From an uncultured Eubacteriales bacterium (GTDB taxonomy: Bacteria > Bacillota > Clostridia > Oscillospirales > CAG-272), in contig URDX01000040.1 in NCBI GenBank assembly GCA_900546695.1, positions 1 through 13,032 on the forward strand: DNA of 13,032 bases, written 5' to 3'. The notes under the pieces were generated by a model. It saw nothing but the letters and a program-made list of their open reading frames with translations, did not search any database and had not been told where the DNA came from. Made by a program: the position numbers and the translations under genes. Below are positions 4,957 through 11,950 of the stretch, one piece after another; the stretch's first letter is position 1, and each line of letters opens with the position of its first letter.

Positions 4957-6771
4957 TCATTCCTCGTCCATCTTGAGCACCGCCATGAACGCCTCGGGCG
5001 TAACCTGTACCGAGCCGAGCTGACGCATCTTCTTTTTGCCTTCCTTCTGCTTTTCGAGCAGCTTCTTCTTTCTCGTGATGTCGCCGCCGTAGCACTTTGC
5101 AAGAACGTCCTTGCGCAGCGCCTTAACCGTTTCGCGGGCGATTATCTTGCCGCCGATAGCTGCCTGTATCGGTATCTCGAACAGCTGACGCGGGATGTTC
5201 TCCTTAAGCCGCTCGGCGATCTTTCTCGCGCGGGCGTACGCCTTCTCCTCGTGAACGATGAATGACAGCGCGTCGACTATCTCGCCGTTGAGCAGGATGT
5301 CGAGCTTGACGAGCTTACTCGGCTTATAGCCGTCGAACTCGTAATCAAGCGAAGCGTAGCCCTTGCTGCGGCTCTTGAGCGCGTCGAAAAAGTCGTAGAC
5401 TATCTCGTTCAGCGGCAGCTCGTAATGCAGCTCGGCGCGCTTTCCGTCGAGATATTTCATGTCCTTATAGATGCCGCGCCGATCCTGACACAGCTCCATT
5501 ATACCGCCGACGTAATCGGTGGGCGTGATGATGCTTGCGCGCACCATCGGCTCGCTTGCCACCTCTATCTCGTCGCCCGACGGGTAGTTTGACGGGTTGT
5601 CGATGTAAACGGTCTCCCCGCCGCGCTTGTCTATCTTATAGATAACGCTCGGTGCAGTGGTAATAAGGTCGAGATTGAACTCGCGCTCGAGCCGCTGCTG
5701 GATTATCTCCATATGCAGCAGTCCGAGAAAGCCGCAGCGGAAGCCGAGGCCGAGCGCAGCGGAGGTCTCGGGCTCGTAGGAAAGTGCGGCATCGTTGAGC
5801 TGCAGCTTTTCGATAGCCTCTCTCAGATCGCCGTAGCGCGCCCCGTCTGCAGGATAGATACCCGAATAGACCATCGGCAGCGCGCGTTTAAAGCCGGGAA
5901 GCGGCTCTGCCGTACCGCCATCCGCGAGCGTTACCGTATCGCCGACGCGCGTCTCGCTCACCGTCTTTATCGACGCGGTGAGATAGCCGACGTCGCCCGC
6001 CTCGAGACTCGGCTTTTCGTCGAGCCCGAACGGCGACATCATTCCGACCGAAACGACCTCGAACTCGCTGCCCGTGCTCATCATACGTATGCGGTCGCCC
6101 GCCTTTACCGAGCCGTCGAAAACGCGGATGTAAACGACAACACCGAGATAGGAATCATAGTACGAATCGAATATCAGCGCCTTGAGCGGAGCGCTGCTGT
6201 CTCCTTCCGGAGCGGGGATATCGGTGACGACCTTTTTCAGTACCTGCTCGATATTGAGTCCGTTTTTCGCCGACACTGCGGGGCAATCCTCCGCGGGAAT
6301 ACCGATAACGTCCTCTATCTCCTCGCGCACCCGCTCAACATCGGCGGACGGCAGATCTATTTTATTTATGACGGGAACTATCTCGAGATTGTTGTCGACC
6401 GCGAGATATGCATTAGCCATCGTCTGCGCCTCGATGCCCTGCGTTGCGTCAACGACGAGCAGCGCGCCCTCGCAGGCGTTGAGCGCACGCGACACCTCAT
6501 AGCCGAAGTCGACGTGACCGGGAGTGTCAATGAGATTAAAGAGATACTTCTCCCCGTCCTCCGCCGTGTAATTCAGACTGACCGCGCGCGCCTTGATGGT
6601 TATTCCACGCTCGCGCTCGAGATCCATATTATCGAGCAGCTGGTCCTCCATCTCGCGTGAGCTGACGGCACCCGTCGCCTCGAGCAGACGGTCGGCAAGC
6701 GTGCTCTTGCCGTGATCTATATGTGCTATTATCGAAAAATTACGAATATGACTGCGATGCTCTGCGTTCAT
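4957..6771 (-). CDS. lepA: Elongation factor 4 (LepA), ribosome back-translocating GTPase
   Basis: A 604-residue translational GTPase of normal family length. G1 is AHIDHGKST (16-24), the switch region contains ERERGITIK (52-60), G3 is DTPGH (82-86) and G4 is NKID (136-139). Domain II, the EF-G-like domains and the LepA-specific C-terminal domain follow, ending with the diagnostic YGGDITRKKKLLEKQKEGKK and QEAF-like segment (TPEAFMAVLKM). LepA binds the ribosome and acts on stalled or mistranslocated complexes and on initiation or assembly. The gene is read from a near-consensus promoter about 180 bases upstream, leaving a structured leader. GAGGG precedes the ATG by a rather long 15 nt. hemW follows in the same operon. 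Confidence 0.97.
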   Translation of the reverse strand: MNAEHRSHIRNFSIIAHIDHGKSTLADRLLEATGAVSSREMEDQLLDNMDLERERGITIKARAVSLNYTAEDGEKYLFNLIDTPGHVDFGYEVSRALNACEGALLVVDATQGIEAQTMANAYLAVDNNLEIVPVINKIDLPSADVERVREEIEDVIGIPAEDCPAVSAKNGLNIEQVLKKVVTDIPAPEGDSSAPLKALIFDSYYDSYLGVVVYIRVFDGSVKAGDRIRMMSTGSEFEVVSVGMMSPFGLDEKPSLEAGDVGYLTASIKTVSETRVGDTVTLADGGTAEPLPGFKRALPMVYSGIYPADGARYGDLREAIEKLQLNDAALSYEPETSAALGLGFRCGFLGLLHMEIIQQRLEREFNLDLITTAPSVIYKIDKRGGETVYIDNPSNYPSGDEIEVASEPMVRASIITPTDYVGGIMELCQDRRGIYKDMKYLDGKRAELHYELPLNEIVYDFFDALKSRSKGYASLDYEFDGYKPSKLVKLDILLNGEIVDALSFIVHEEKAYARARKIAERLKENIPRQLFEIPIQAAIGGKIIARETVKALRKDVLAKCYGGDITRKKKLLEKQKEGKKKMRQLGSVQVTPEAFMAVLKMDEE

Positions 6772-6943
6772 ATATCAGGTTATTACCCTCGCTTTGTATA
6801 AGCTTCCTTTCGGGTGGAATTATCGCCGCTGATGGATGCGCCCGAGCGGGCACCAAGCGGCAGTTTTCCGCTCTGCCCTGCCATGCGGCGATACGCGTTT
6901 CGCACGGGCGGGTGAAAAAACGATGTGCGGCGATATTTTTTAT
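6772..6943 (-). promoter_or_regulatory. Structured 5' leader of lepA with competing repeats
   Basis: The inferred start site is near 6943, giving a leader of about 170 nt. In mRNA sense, TATCGCCGCA occurs twice (6935-6926 and 6893-6884) and the complement GCGGCGATA once, further downstream (6829-6821). Either upstream copy can pair 9 bp with the single downstream copy, so two stems are mutually exclusive. Smaller hairpins (GCCC/GGGC near 6840-6855) add to the structure. No leader peptide with a good ribosome binding site was found. Confidence 0.4.
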
Positions 6944-6949
6944 CATTTT

Positions 6950-6978
6950 ATTATACAATAATTTCCCGAAAAAATCAA
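6950..6978 (-). promoter_or_regulatory. Promoter of the lepA-hemW operon
   Basis: On the minus strand TTGATT (6978-6973) and a perfect TATAAT (6955-6950) are separated by 17 bp. It is divergent from the ftsQ promoter. Confidence 0.8.
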
Positions 6979-7073
6979 TATTAAAATTGCGTCGCTCTCG
7001 CCGCGAAAACTGCGCGGTACACAGCGCCGAAATGTAAATTTTCGCATGAAGGCGACTCAGTCGTGAGATACTA

Positions 7074-7102
7074 TTGATAAAACGACAAATAAGTGTTATA
7101 AT
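7074..7102 (+). promoter_or_regulatory. Promoter of ftsQ
   Basis: TTGATA (7074-7079) and a perfect TATAAT (7097-7102) are separated by 17 bp. The start site would be near 7109, about 45 bases ahead of the ftsQ start. Confidence 0.85.
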
Positions 7103-7153
7103 TATCTTGACCGTGTAACGGATACGGAGAAAAACGACGGGAGGGATGAGCGC

Positions 7154-8011
7154 TTGTCCGATGAGCAGAACAAAAACAAACTCACCGATGCGGAAAAGAC
7201 CGCGGAAATAGAGCTGCTCTCCCGCAGTGCGTTTGAACGCGCGGTCGGAAAATCCCGCCGCCGTCTCGGCCGCAAAACGGCTATTTACATTGCCCTGCTC
7301 TCAGGGTTCTGCATAGCGCTCGCCGTCGTGCTGTTCGCCGTCTTTTTCCGCGTAAAGCGTGTGACGGTAACGGGGCTTACGATGTACGACGACTGGCGCA
7401 TCATCGATGCCTCGGGAATAACGCTCGGGCAGAATTCCTACTCGATCAGTCGGGCATCGGTCGAAAAGGCGATAACCGAGAGCTTTCCGTACGTGAGCGC
7501 AGTAACGGTGCGGCACCCGTCGCCGGCGGTGATAGAGCTTGCCGTGGTCGAGCAGAAAGCGGCTTATTATTTCACCCTCGACGGTGAATACTACATTCTG
7601 TCCGACTCGCTGCGCGTGCTCGAGATAGTTTCGGACGAGGAGCTGATGCAGAACCGCCACCCGGACCTGCTGCGCATCCGCCTGTCGGGAATACGCCGCG
7701 CGGTCGTCGGTCAGCAGCTCGGCTTCAAGAGTGACGGCAGCTACCGCTATGCCCGCCGCACACTGCAGATCTTTGCCGAATGCACAATGACAAAGTACAT
7801 CTCACTCATTGATTGCTCGGATAAATTCGGCGTTTTCTTTATCTACGACGACCGTTATCGCATAGTCGTCGGCGATACGGATAACCTCGAAACAAAGCTG
7901 ACCTACGCCTCCGCCATAATCTCCGATCTCGGCAGCGACGGGCGCGGAATAATTAACGTTGACAGCGGCGCGGCTTTTTACATCGCACAGAGCGAGCTTG
8001 AGCCGGCTTGA
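7154..8011 (+). CDS. ftsQ: Cell division protein FtsQ/DivIB
   Basis: A 285-residue bitopic membrane protein. A short basic cytoplasmic N-terminus (to about residue 41, with GKSRRRLGRK) leads into one transmembrane helix (about 42-66), then an extracytoplasmic POTRA domain (about 67-134: VKRVTVTGLT, FPYVSAVTVRHPSPAVIELAV) and the FtsQ/DivIB beta domain (about 135-270). It forms the FtsQ/L/B (DivIB/FtsL/DivIC) complex that recruits and controls septal wall synthesis. The start is TTG at 7154: GGAGG lies 9 nt upstream, and the nearby ATG at 7146 is out of frame and has poor spacing. ftsQ preceding ftsZ is the end of the dcw cluster, but ftsA is missing between them and ftsZ has its own promoter. 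Confidence 0.88.
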   Translation: MSDEQNKNKLTDAEKTAEIELLSRSAFERAVGKSRRRLGRKTAIYIALLSGFCIALAVVLFAVFFRVKRVTVTGLTMYDDWRIIDASGITLGQNSYSISRASVEKAITESFPYVSAVTVRHPSPAVIELAVVEQKAAYYFTLDGEYYILSDSLRVLEIVSDEELMQNRHPDLLRIRLSGIRRAVVGQQLGFKSDGSYRYARRTLQIFAECTMTKYISLIDCSDKFGVFFIYDDRYRIVVGDTDNLETKLTYASAIISDLGSDGRGIINVDSGAAFYIAQSELEPA

Positions 8012-8065
8012 CACACGAATTATGTAAATTTTTTGTTAACTTACGAGAAATTATCCTTAAAACCG

Positions 8066-8094
8066 TTGAAAATCAGAGCAAAAAATTATATTAT
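8066..8094 (+). promoter_or_regulatory. Promoter of ftsZ
   Basis: TTGAAA (8066-8071) and TATTAT (8089-8094) are separated by 17 bp, with an AT-rich upstream stretch (8025-8065) that may act as an UP element. The start site would be near 8101, leaving about 265 nt before the ftsZ ATG. Confidence 0.75.
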
Positions 8095-8100
8095 TATTGT

Positions 8101-8364
8101 ATATAGGCAGATTGTATGTTCCGCGCGGAATAATACCCGCCGGGCGTTCTCTCCGGCTGTATATAATCTCTCCGCCGAGGGGCGTATTTATTCGTGTCGG
8201 CGGCACGTCTGAGGGCGTACCTACACATATGTGCACCGCACACCCACGCGGTCGCACGTGAGCGTCGGACATGCCGACGCAGACAGCAGCGCTGCATAGG
8301 CGGCGCATGAATATTGATAATCGATTTACCAAGGAAACATAAAGAAATAACGGAGGAAAGAAAA
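8101..8364 (+). promoter_or_regulatory. Long hairpin-rich 5' leader of ftsZ
   Basis: There is no gene in 8012-8364. The transcribed part holds a series of short, separate hairpins: TTCCGCGCGGAA (8119-8130), CCGCCGA/TCGGCGG (8172-8178 with 8197-8203), CACATATGTG (8224-8233), ACCGC/GCGGT (8235-8239 with 8248-8252) and GCGTCGG/CCGACGC (8262-8268 with 8274-8280). The last 60 nt before the ribosome binding site is unstructured and A-rich. I do not recognise it as a known riboswitch. Confidence 0.45.
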
Positions 8365-9495
8365 ATGCCATTTGAACTCGAAGACAGCTACGAAAGCGGT
8401 GTGGTAATAAAGGTAATAGGTGTCGGCGGCGGCGGAAACAACGCCGTTAACCGTATGATAGCAACCAATATCCGCGGCGTTGAATTCATCGTCGTAAATA
8501 CAGATAAGCAGGCTCTGCTCCAGTCAAGCGCCGAGATTAAGATCCCGATAGGCGAGAAGATAACCAAGGGTCACGGCGCGGGTGCAGACCCCACCGTAGG
8601 CGCTAAGGCAGCAGAAGAGAATCTCGAGGAGATAACCAACGCACTCAAGGGCGCGGACATGGTATTTATCACCGCCGGAATGGGCGGCGGTACGGGCACG
8701 GGCGCCGCTCCCGTAGTTGCTAAGGCAGCTAAGGATCTCGGCATCCTAACCATCGGTATCGTAACTAAGCCCTTCGCATTCGAGGGTCGCCGCCGTATGG
8801 AGTCTGCAGAGCGCGGTATCGCAGATATGCGCGAGAACGTTGACTCGCTCGTCGTTATCCCGAACGAGCGTCTGAAGCAGATATCCGAGACGAGAATAAC
8901 TCTTGCTAACGCATTCGCGGAGGCAGACGATGTTCTCCGCCGCGGCGCACAGGCTATCAGCGATCTTATCAATAACCCCGGCTTTGTCAACCTCGACTTT
9001 GCCGATGTTACCGCAATAATGAAGGACGCAGGCTGCGCACACATGGGCGTAGGCTTTGCAACAGGTAAGGACAAGGCTACCGAGGCAGCTAAGATGGCTA
9101 TCTCCAGCCCGCTGCTCGAGACCTCCATCAAGGGCGCAAAGGGCATTCTTATCAATGTCACCGCTTCCCCCGATATCGGACTCGACGAGTGCGAGATCGC
9201 CTCCTCTATGGTAGAGGAGGAGGCTGCTCCCGATGCAATGGTCATCTGGGGTACTACCTTCGACGCTTCGCTTGAGGACGCTATGAACCTTACGGTTATC
9301 GCGACAGGCTTTGATTCGGTCGACGGCGGCACTGCCGCAGCACGTCCCGTAAGCAAGCCCGCAGCAGCTGCTCCCGCATCCGCTCCTGCAGATGCAGAAG
9401 AGGATGAGAGTGACGCAAAGAAGGACGACGGTATTTCCGAGGAGGACTTCGGCGATATCATCAACATTCTTAAGAAGTCGAGAGGTCAGCACTGA
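8365..9495 (+). CDS. ftsZ: Cell division GTPase FtsZ
   Basis: A 376-residue bacterial tubulin that polymerises into the Z ring. The N-terminal GTPase domain shows GVGGGGNNAVNR (19-30), NTDKQAL, and the tubulin signature GGGTGTG (107-113). The T7 loop, needed for GTP hydrolysis across the interface, is NLDFADVTAIMKDAG (209-223) with D211 and D214. The polymerisation domain continues to about 318, then an Ala/Pro/Asp-rich disordered linker (about 323-355) and a C-terminal peptide SEEDFGDIINILKKSRGQH. That peptide departs from the usual IPxFLRRR tail. The ATG at 8365 has GGAGG 8 nt upstream; an upstream in-frame start at 8314 has none. A perfect terminator follows. Confidence 0.98.
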   Translation: MPFELEDSYESGVVIKVIGVGGGGNNAVNRMIATNIRGVEFIVVNTDKQALLQSSAEIKIPIGEKITKGHGAGADPTVGAKAAEENLEEITNALKGADMVFITAGMGGGTGTGAAPVVAKAAKDLGILTIGIVTKPFAFEGRRRMESAERGIADMRENVDSLVVIPNERLKQISETRITLANAFAEADDVLRRGAQAISDLINNPGFVNLDFADVTAIMKDAGCAHMGVGFATGKDKATEAAKMAISSPLLETSIKGAKGILINVTASPDIGLDECEIASSMVEEEAAPDAMVIWGTTFDASLEDAMNLTVIATGFDSVDGGTAAARPVSKPAAAAPASAPADAEEDESDAKKDDGISEEDFGDIINILKKSRGQH

Positions 9496-9509
9496 GTCCG
9501 AGAGACCGG

Positions 9510-9535
9510 TTGCAAACACCGATTGCGAACACCGA
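9510..9535 (+). repeat. Tandem 13-bp repeat after ftsZ
   Basis: TTGCAAACACCGA (9510-9522) is followed directly by TTGCGAACACCGA (9523-9535), one mismatch, with a decayed third unit (CAGCAAACATTC) up to the terminator. It is a two-to-three copy slippage-type repeat in the 3' untranslated region. Confidence 0.6.
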
Positions 9536-9546
9536 CAGCAAACATT

Positions 9547-9582
9547 CTCCGATGTACGGCTCACGTACATCGGAGTTTTTTT
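9547..9582 (+). terminator. Terminator of ftsZ
   Basis: CTCCGATGTACG (9547-9558) and CGTACATCGGAG (9564-9575) form a perfect 12-bp stem with a 5-nt loop, followed by seven T. The reverse orientation has no U-run, so it serves ftsZ and not the convergent lipoprotein gene. Confidence 0.92.
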
Positions 9583-9637
9583 ATGCGCATAACCCAGTAC
9601 ATCTCTAACACGACACACCACTCTATCCGTCACACCG

Positions 9638-10522
9638 TCAGTTGTCCGTCCGCCGCGCAGTCGGTCGTCCATCTGCTGCGCTGTCGGTCGTATCATCCGC
9701 AGCACTGTCAGTCATCCCATCCGCAGCGTCGTCCGACGAATATTCGTAAATGCGCAGCCGCAGCGCCTCTCCGGTGATAAAGTCCGCCTGCATTTCGAGC
9801 GGGTTTCCCGTTTTGGAGTCTATACGAACGGTCAGCATACCCATCGTTTCTACACCGTCGTCCGTACCGCTGTTGTTCCCGTCGCCTACGGTATTATCAG
9901 CTTTTTTGTCCACGCCGCCGTCGCTTGTGCTGACGTTACCGCCATTCAAGCCATCATTGACCCCGTTATCTGCACCGCTGCCACCGCCGCGTGAGCCGTT
10001 CGCAGTTTCGTCGGCGTGCCCGCCCGCAGAATCCGCATTTTTCGCAGAGCCCGCGCCGCCGGTTTCGGCAGCCGCACCGTCGGAAGCGGGCAGGCAGAGC
10101 GTTATCCGAGCTACATTGACGCTCCCCTCTCCATCCTCAAGATAGATATCGGTCATACGGGAGGCATCGAGCGCGGTAAGCGAAAACAGGGCGCGCACAT
10201 CCTCAAGCACGCTCCCGCGCAGCGGCGAGCACAGCTCGCCGAGCCTGACCTCTCCCGCACCGTCATGCACCGAGATACACAGCCCCTTGAGCGTATCGGG
10301 TGCAAGGAATTCAAGCTCCCCCTCACCGGGCGCGGTCGCCGTGATACGTATATCCGCCCCGCTGTCGCCGAACCGCTCGCGGCACTCTGCCTCCGCCTTT
10401 ATAGTAAACGGGTATTCCTGCCACCCTATCTCGAGCTTGGGCGATGCGCCGCAACCGAACAGCGACACAGGCAGCGCGGCAAGCAAAAGCAGCACAGACA
10501 GCCGCCGAACCGACCGATACAC
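9638..10522 (-). CDS. Putative lipoprotein with low-complexity linker
   Basis: 294 residues if it starts at the GTG at 10522. A signal peptide (RSVRRLSVLLLLAALPVSLFGC) leads to a lipobox ending at C24, so the protein should be a membrane-anchored lipoprotein. The following globular part (about 28-150: YPFTIKAEAEC, ELEFLAPDTLKGLCISVHDG) resembles beta-rich LolA-like lipoproteins of Clostridia; that match is from memory and uncertain. Residues about 152-227 are Gly/Asp/Asn/Ala-rich and likely disordered, followed by a return of structured sequence (MLTVRIDSKTGNPLEMQADF) and a D/A/T-rich repeat tail. The start is uncertain: no clear ribosome binding site precedes 10522. The open frame reaches an ATG at 10690 that has one, but this would put 70 unconvincing residues before the signal peptide. 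Its function is unknown. Confidence 0.65.
   Translation of the reverse strand: MYRSVRRLSVLLLLAALPVSLFGCGASPKLEIGWQEYPFTIKAEAECRERFGDSGADIRITATAPGEGELEFLAPDTLKGLCISVHDGAGEVRLGELCSPLRGSVLEDVRALFSLTALDASRMTDIYLEDGEGSVNVARITLCLPASDGAAAETGGAGSAKNADSAGGHADETANGSRGGGSGADNGVNDGLNGGNVSTSDGGVDKKADNTVGDGNNSGTDDGVETMGMLTVRIDSKTGNPLEMQADFITGEALRLRIYEYSSDDAADGMTDSAADDTTDSAADGRPTARRTDN
9662..9733 (-). repeat. Three 24-nt tandem repeats at the lipoprotein C-terminus
   Basis: In coding sense the last part encodes three degenerate 8-residue units, DDAADGMT, DSAADDTT and DSAADGRP, each 24 nt. Such in-frame repeats change copy number easily by slippage. Confidence 0.6.
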
Positions 10523-10860
10523 ACAATCGGAAGGCAAAGGATTTGCCCGCGCAGAAAATACCCCACTCACATGCACAAAAAACGGGCACTGCGACCATGC
10601 GGATAGCAGCGTGCGCACACGCACGGAATGCGTCTCACGCGCCCACGAAAATCGCGCAAATAATGAAGAACCACCCTTACCGAAAAACATAAAAAATCCC
10701 TCCCCGAGCAAGAATATGCTCAGGGAGAGACATGTATTACTTATTTCGGCGTGCCCGCAAGCCCAATCATAAAACGGGAAGCAGCACGACGGTCTGCACG
10801 GCGGTACAGCTATGAGACCGTATCAGCCACGTCGATCGAATCGTGTCGACCTTACTGCCA
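10523..10860. other. Gene-free stretch between two minus-strand genes
   Basis: Apart from the terminator at 10691-10727 I find no feature I trust. Between 10523 and 10690 the frame of the lipoprotein stays open without good coding character, and I see no clear minus-strand promoter. Between 10728 and 10860 there is a short GTCGA/TCGAC inverted repeat (about 10830-10850) and no gene. Confidence 0.4.
10691..10727 (-). terminator. Terminator of the membrane-protein gene
   Basis: On the minus strand CTCCCTGAGCA and TGCTCGGGGAG (10727-10717 and 10710-10700) pair over 11 bp with one G-U, around a 6-nt loop, followed by GGATTTTTT. It lies about 130 bases past the stop of the membrane-protein gene. 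Confidence 0.85.
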
Positions 10861-11715
10861 TTACTCAGCAGCCGTAGTTTCGGTCTGACCGAGATTGTCA
10901 AGGCAAGCGGAGCCGACATATGCCCTACCCGACTTATCGACAGCCTTACCCGATACGATACCGTTGACTACAAGAACAGCGACAAGCACGACAACGATAC
11001 CCGCAGAAGTGCAGATAGCTGTTATTGAGTTCTTGCTGCGGAGCTGCTTAGCGGACATCTCCTTGATGCCTGCGGTCGCGATAGCTCTTACGCCGTCCTT
11101 TGCGGGATTGTGCTTTCCCTCCTCTGCGGAAACGCACTGAACGGGGGTAACAACGGTGCCGCGGTTATGGAACTTCATTATCTTAAGGGTGCTGTTTGTA
11201 GCCTGGAAAACGCATGCGCAGTTCTTACCGTTCTCATCCACCCATGTGAAGTAGTAGTTATCGGGATGGTCGAGATATGCGCAGCAGGAATAGAAATTGT
11301 CTATCTTTCCTGCGCGGAGCGCGTCCGCAAACTCATCCGAGAAGGGCTTGATAGCGGTCATATCGTCGATGGTGACGGGGGTAAACGTGTTCTTTACCTT
11401 CTTCGAGCCCTTTGCGTTGTAGACGGTCAGCATAGTAAACTTACCCGCCTTAACGATATAGGTATACGAAATATTCACGTATCTCCACGTTAGCGGGATA
11501 ACGAACTTACCGAACGCCCAGCAATAGAACAGCGGTATAAAGATGATAAGTCCTATCGCGCCGAGACCTATCGCAAAAAGAAATACGATAAATACAAGCG
11601 GCACAAAGATATATGCGAGTGTCATCAGCACGCGCTTAGCCTTATACGAGCCCTCGACATATTTGTCAATGGTAAGCTCGTCAAAGTTTGTCATTTCGTT
11701 GGTTGTGAGAGCCAT
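10861..11715 (-). CDS. Three-pass membrane protein of unknown function
   Basis: A 284-residue protein. Two adjacent hydrophobic helices (about 29-50 and 51-70) form a hairpin after an acidic N-terminal stretch; a soluble middle domain (about 75-230) follows, then a third helix (about 231-253) and a short polar tail ending TETTAAE. The middle begins with a beta-rich run (YVNISYTYIVKAGKFTMLTVY) that recalls small membrane-tethered PH-like domains; this is a weak impression. It has clustered cysteines (C144, C145, C166, C168), perhaps structural. I do not recognise a characterised family. The ATG at 11715 follows AAAGGA at a long spacing (about 13 nt). It has its own near-consensus promoter, divergent from the hydrolase gene, and a strong terminator, so it is probably transcribed alone. 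Confidence 0.75.
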   Translation of the reverse strand: MALTTNEMTNFDELTIDKYVEGSYKAKRVLMTLAYIFVPLVFIVFLFAIGLGAIGLIIFIPLFYCWAFGKFVIPLTWRYVNISYTYIVKAGKFTMLTVYNAKGSKKVKNTFTPVTIDDMTAIKPFSDEFADALRAGKIDNFYSCCAYLDHPDNYYFTWVDENGKNCACVFQATNSTLKIMKFHNRGTVVTPVQCVSAEEGKHNPAKDGVRAIATAGIKEMSAKQLRSKNSITAICTSAGIVVVLVAVLVVNGIVSGKAVDKSGRAYVGSACLDNLGQTETTAAE

Positions 11716-11795
11716 TTGTTATGACCGATCCTTTCTTAGCCACGGATAATGCACGCACACCGCGACCCAGTCGCAGTAATGCTATTCTGCTACAT

Positions 11796-11824
11796 ATTAT
11801 ATCACACTGCTTTGCAAAATGCAA
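11796..11824 (-). promoter_or_regulatory. Promoter of the membrane-protein gene
   Basis: On the minus strand TTGCAT (11824-11819) and a perfect TATAAT (11801-11796) are separated by 17 bp. The -10 is preceded by TGTGA, a context repeated in the divergent promoter. Confidence 0.8.
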
Positions 11825-11885
11825 TATGTTTTCCACAGTCGGTGCAAATTTTTGCGCGGGGAAATTAATGAAAATATATAAATAA

Positions 11886-11914
11886 TTGAAAAATCCGATG
11901 CGATGTGATAGAAT
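11886..11914 (+). promoter_or_regulatory. Promoter of the serine hydrolase gene
   Basis: TTGAAA (11886-11891) and TAGAAT (11909-11914) are separated by 17 bp. The start site falls near 11921, on top of an in-frame ATG at 11921, which supports translation from the downstream ATG at 11951. Confidence 0.7.
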
Positions 11915-11950
11915 ATCGGTATGAAATACGTCGGAGACGGGGGAAAGGCT

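Noticed and set aside
4928..5095. 56-codon N-terminal extension of hemW
   Set aside because: The extension overlaps the lepA coding end, is composed of lepA shadow residues (Arg/Lys/Glu-rich), and the ATG at 4927 has its own ribosome binding site.
5713..6660. 315-codon open frame on the plus strand inside lepA
   Set aside because: It is antisense to an unmistakable lepA, has no ribosome binding site and its product is Arg/Ala-rich without motifs; it is a GC-rich codon shadow.
8162..8167. TATAAT inside the ftsZ leader as a second promoter
   Set aside because: No -35-like hexamer lies 16-18 bp upstream and there is no TG extension at the right spacing.
9510..9547. Short tandem repeats after ftsZ as a CRISPR remnant
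   Set aside because: The units are 13 bp and directly adjacent with no spacers; this is simple slippage repetition.
8571..9705. Two long minus-strand open frames (298 and 319 codons) opposite ftsZ
   Set aside because: Both are shadows of ftsZ; their compositions (Ser/Ala-rich, Cys/Val-rich) are artefacts and neither has a start signal.
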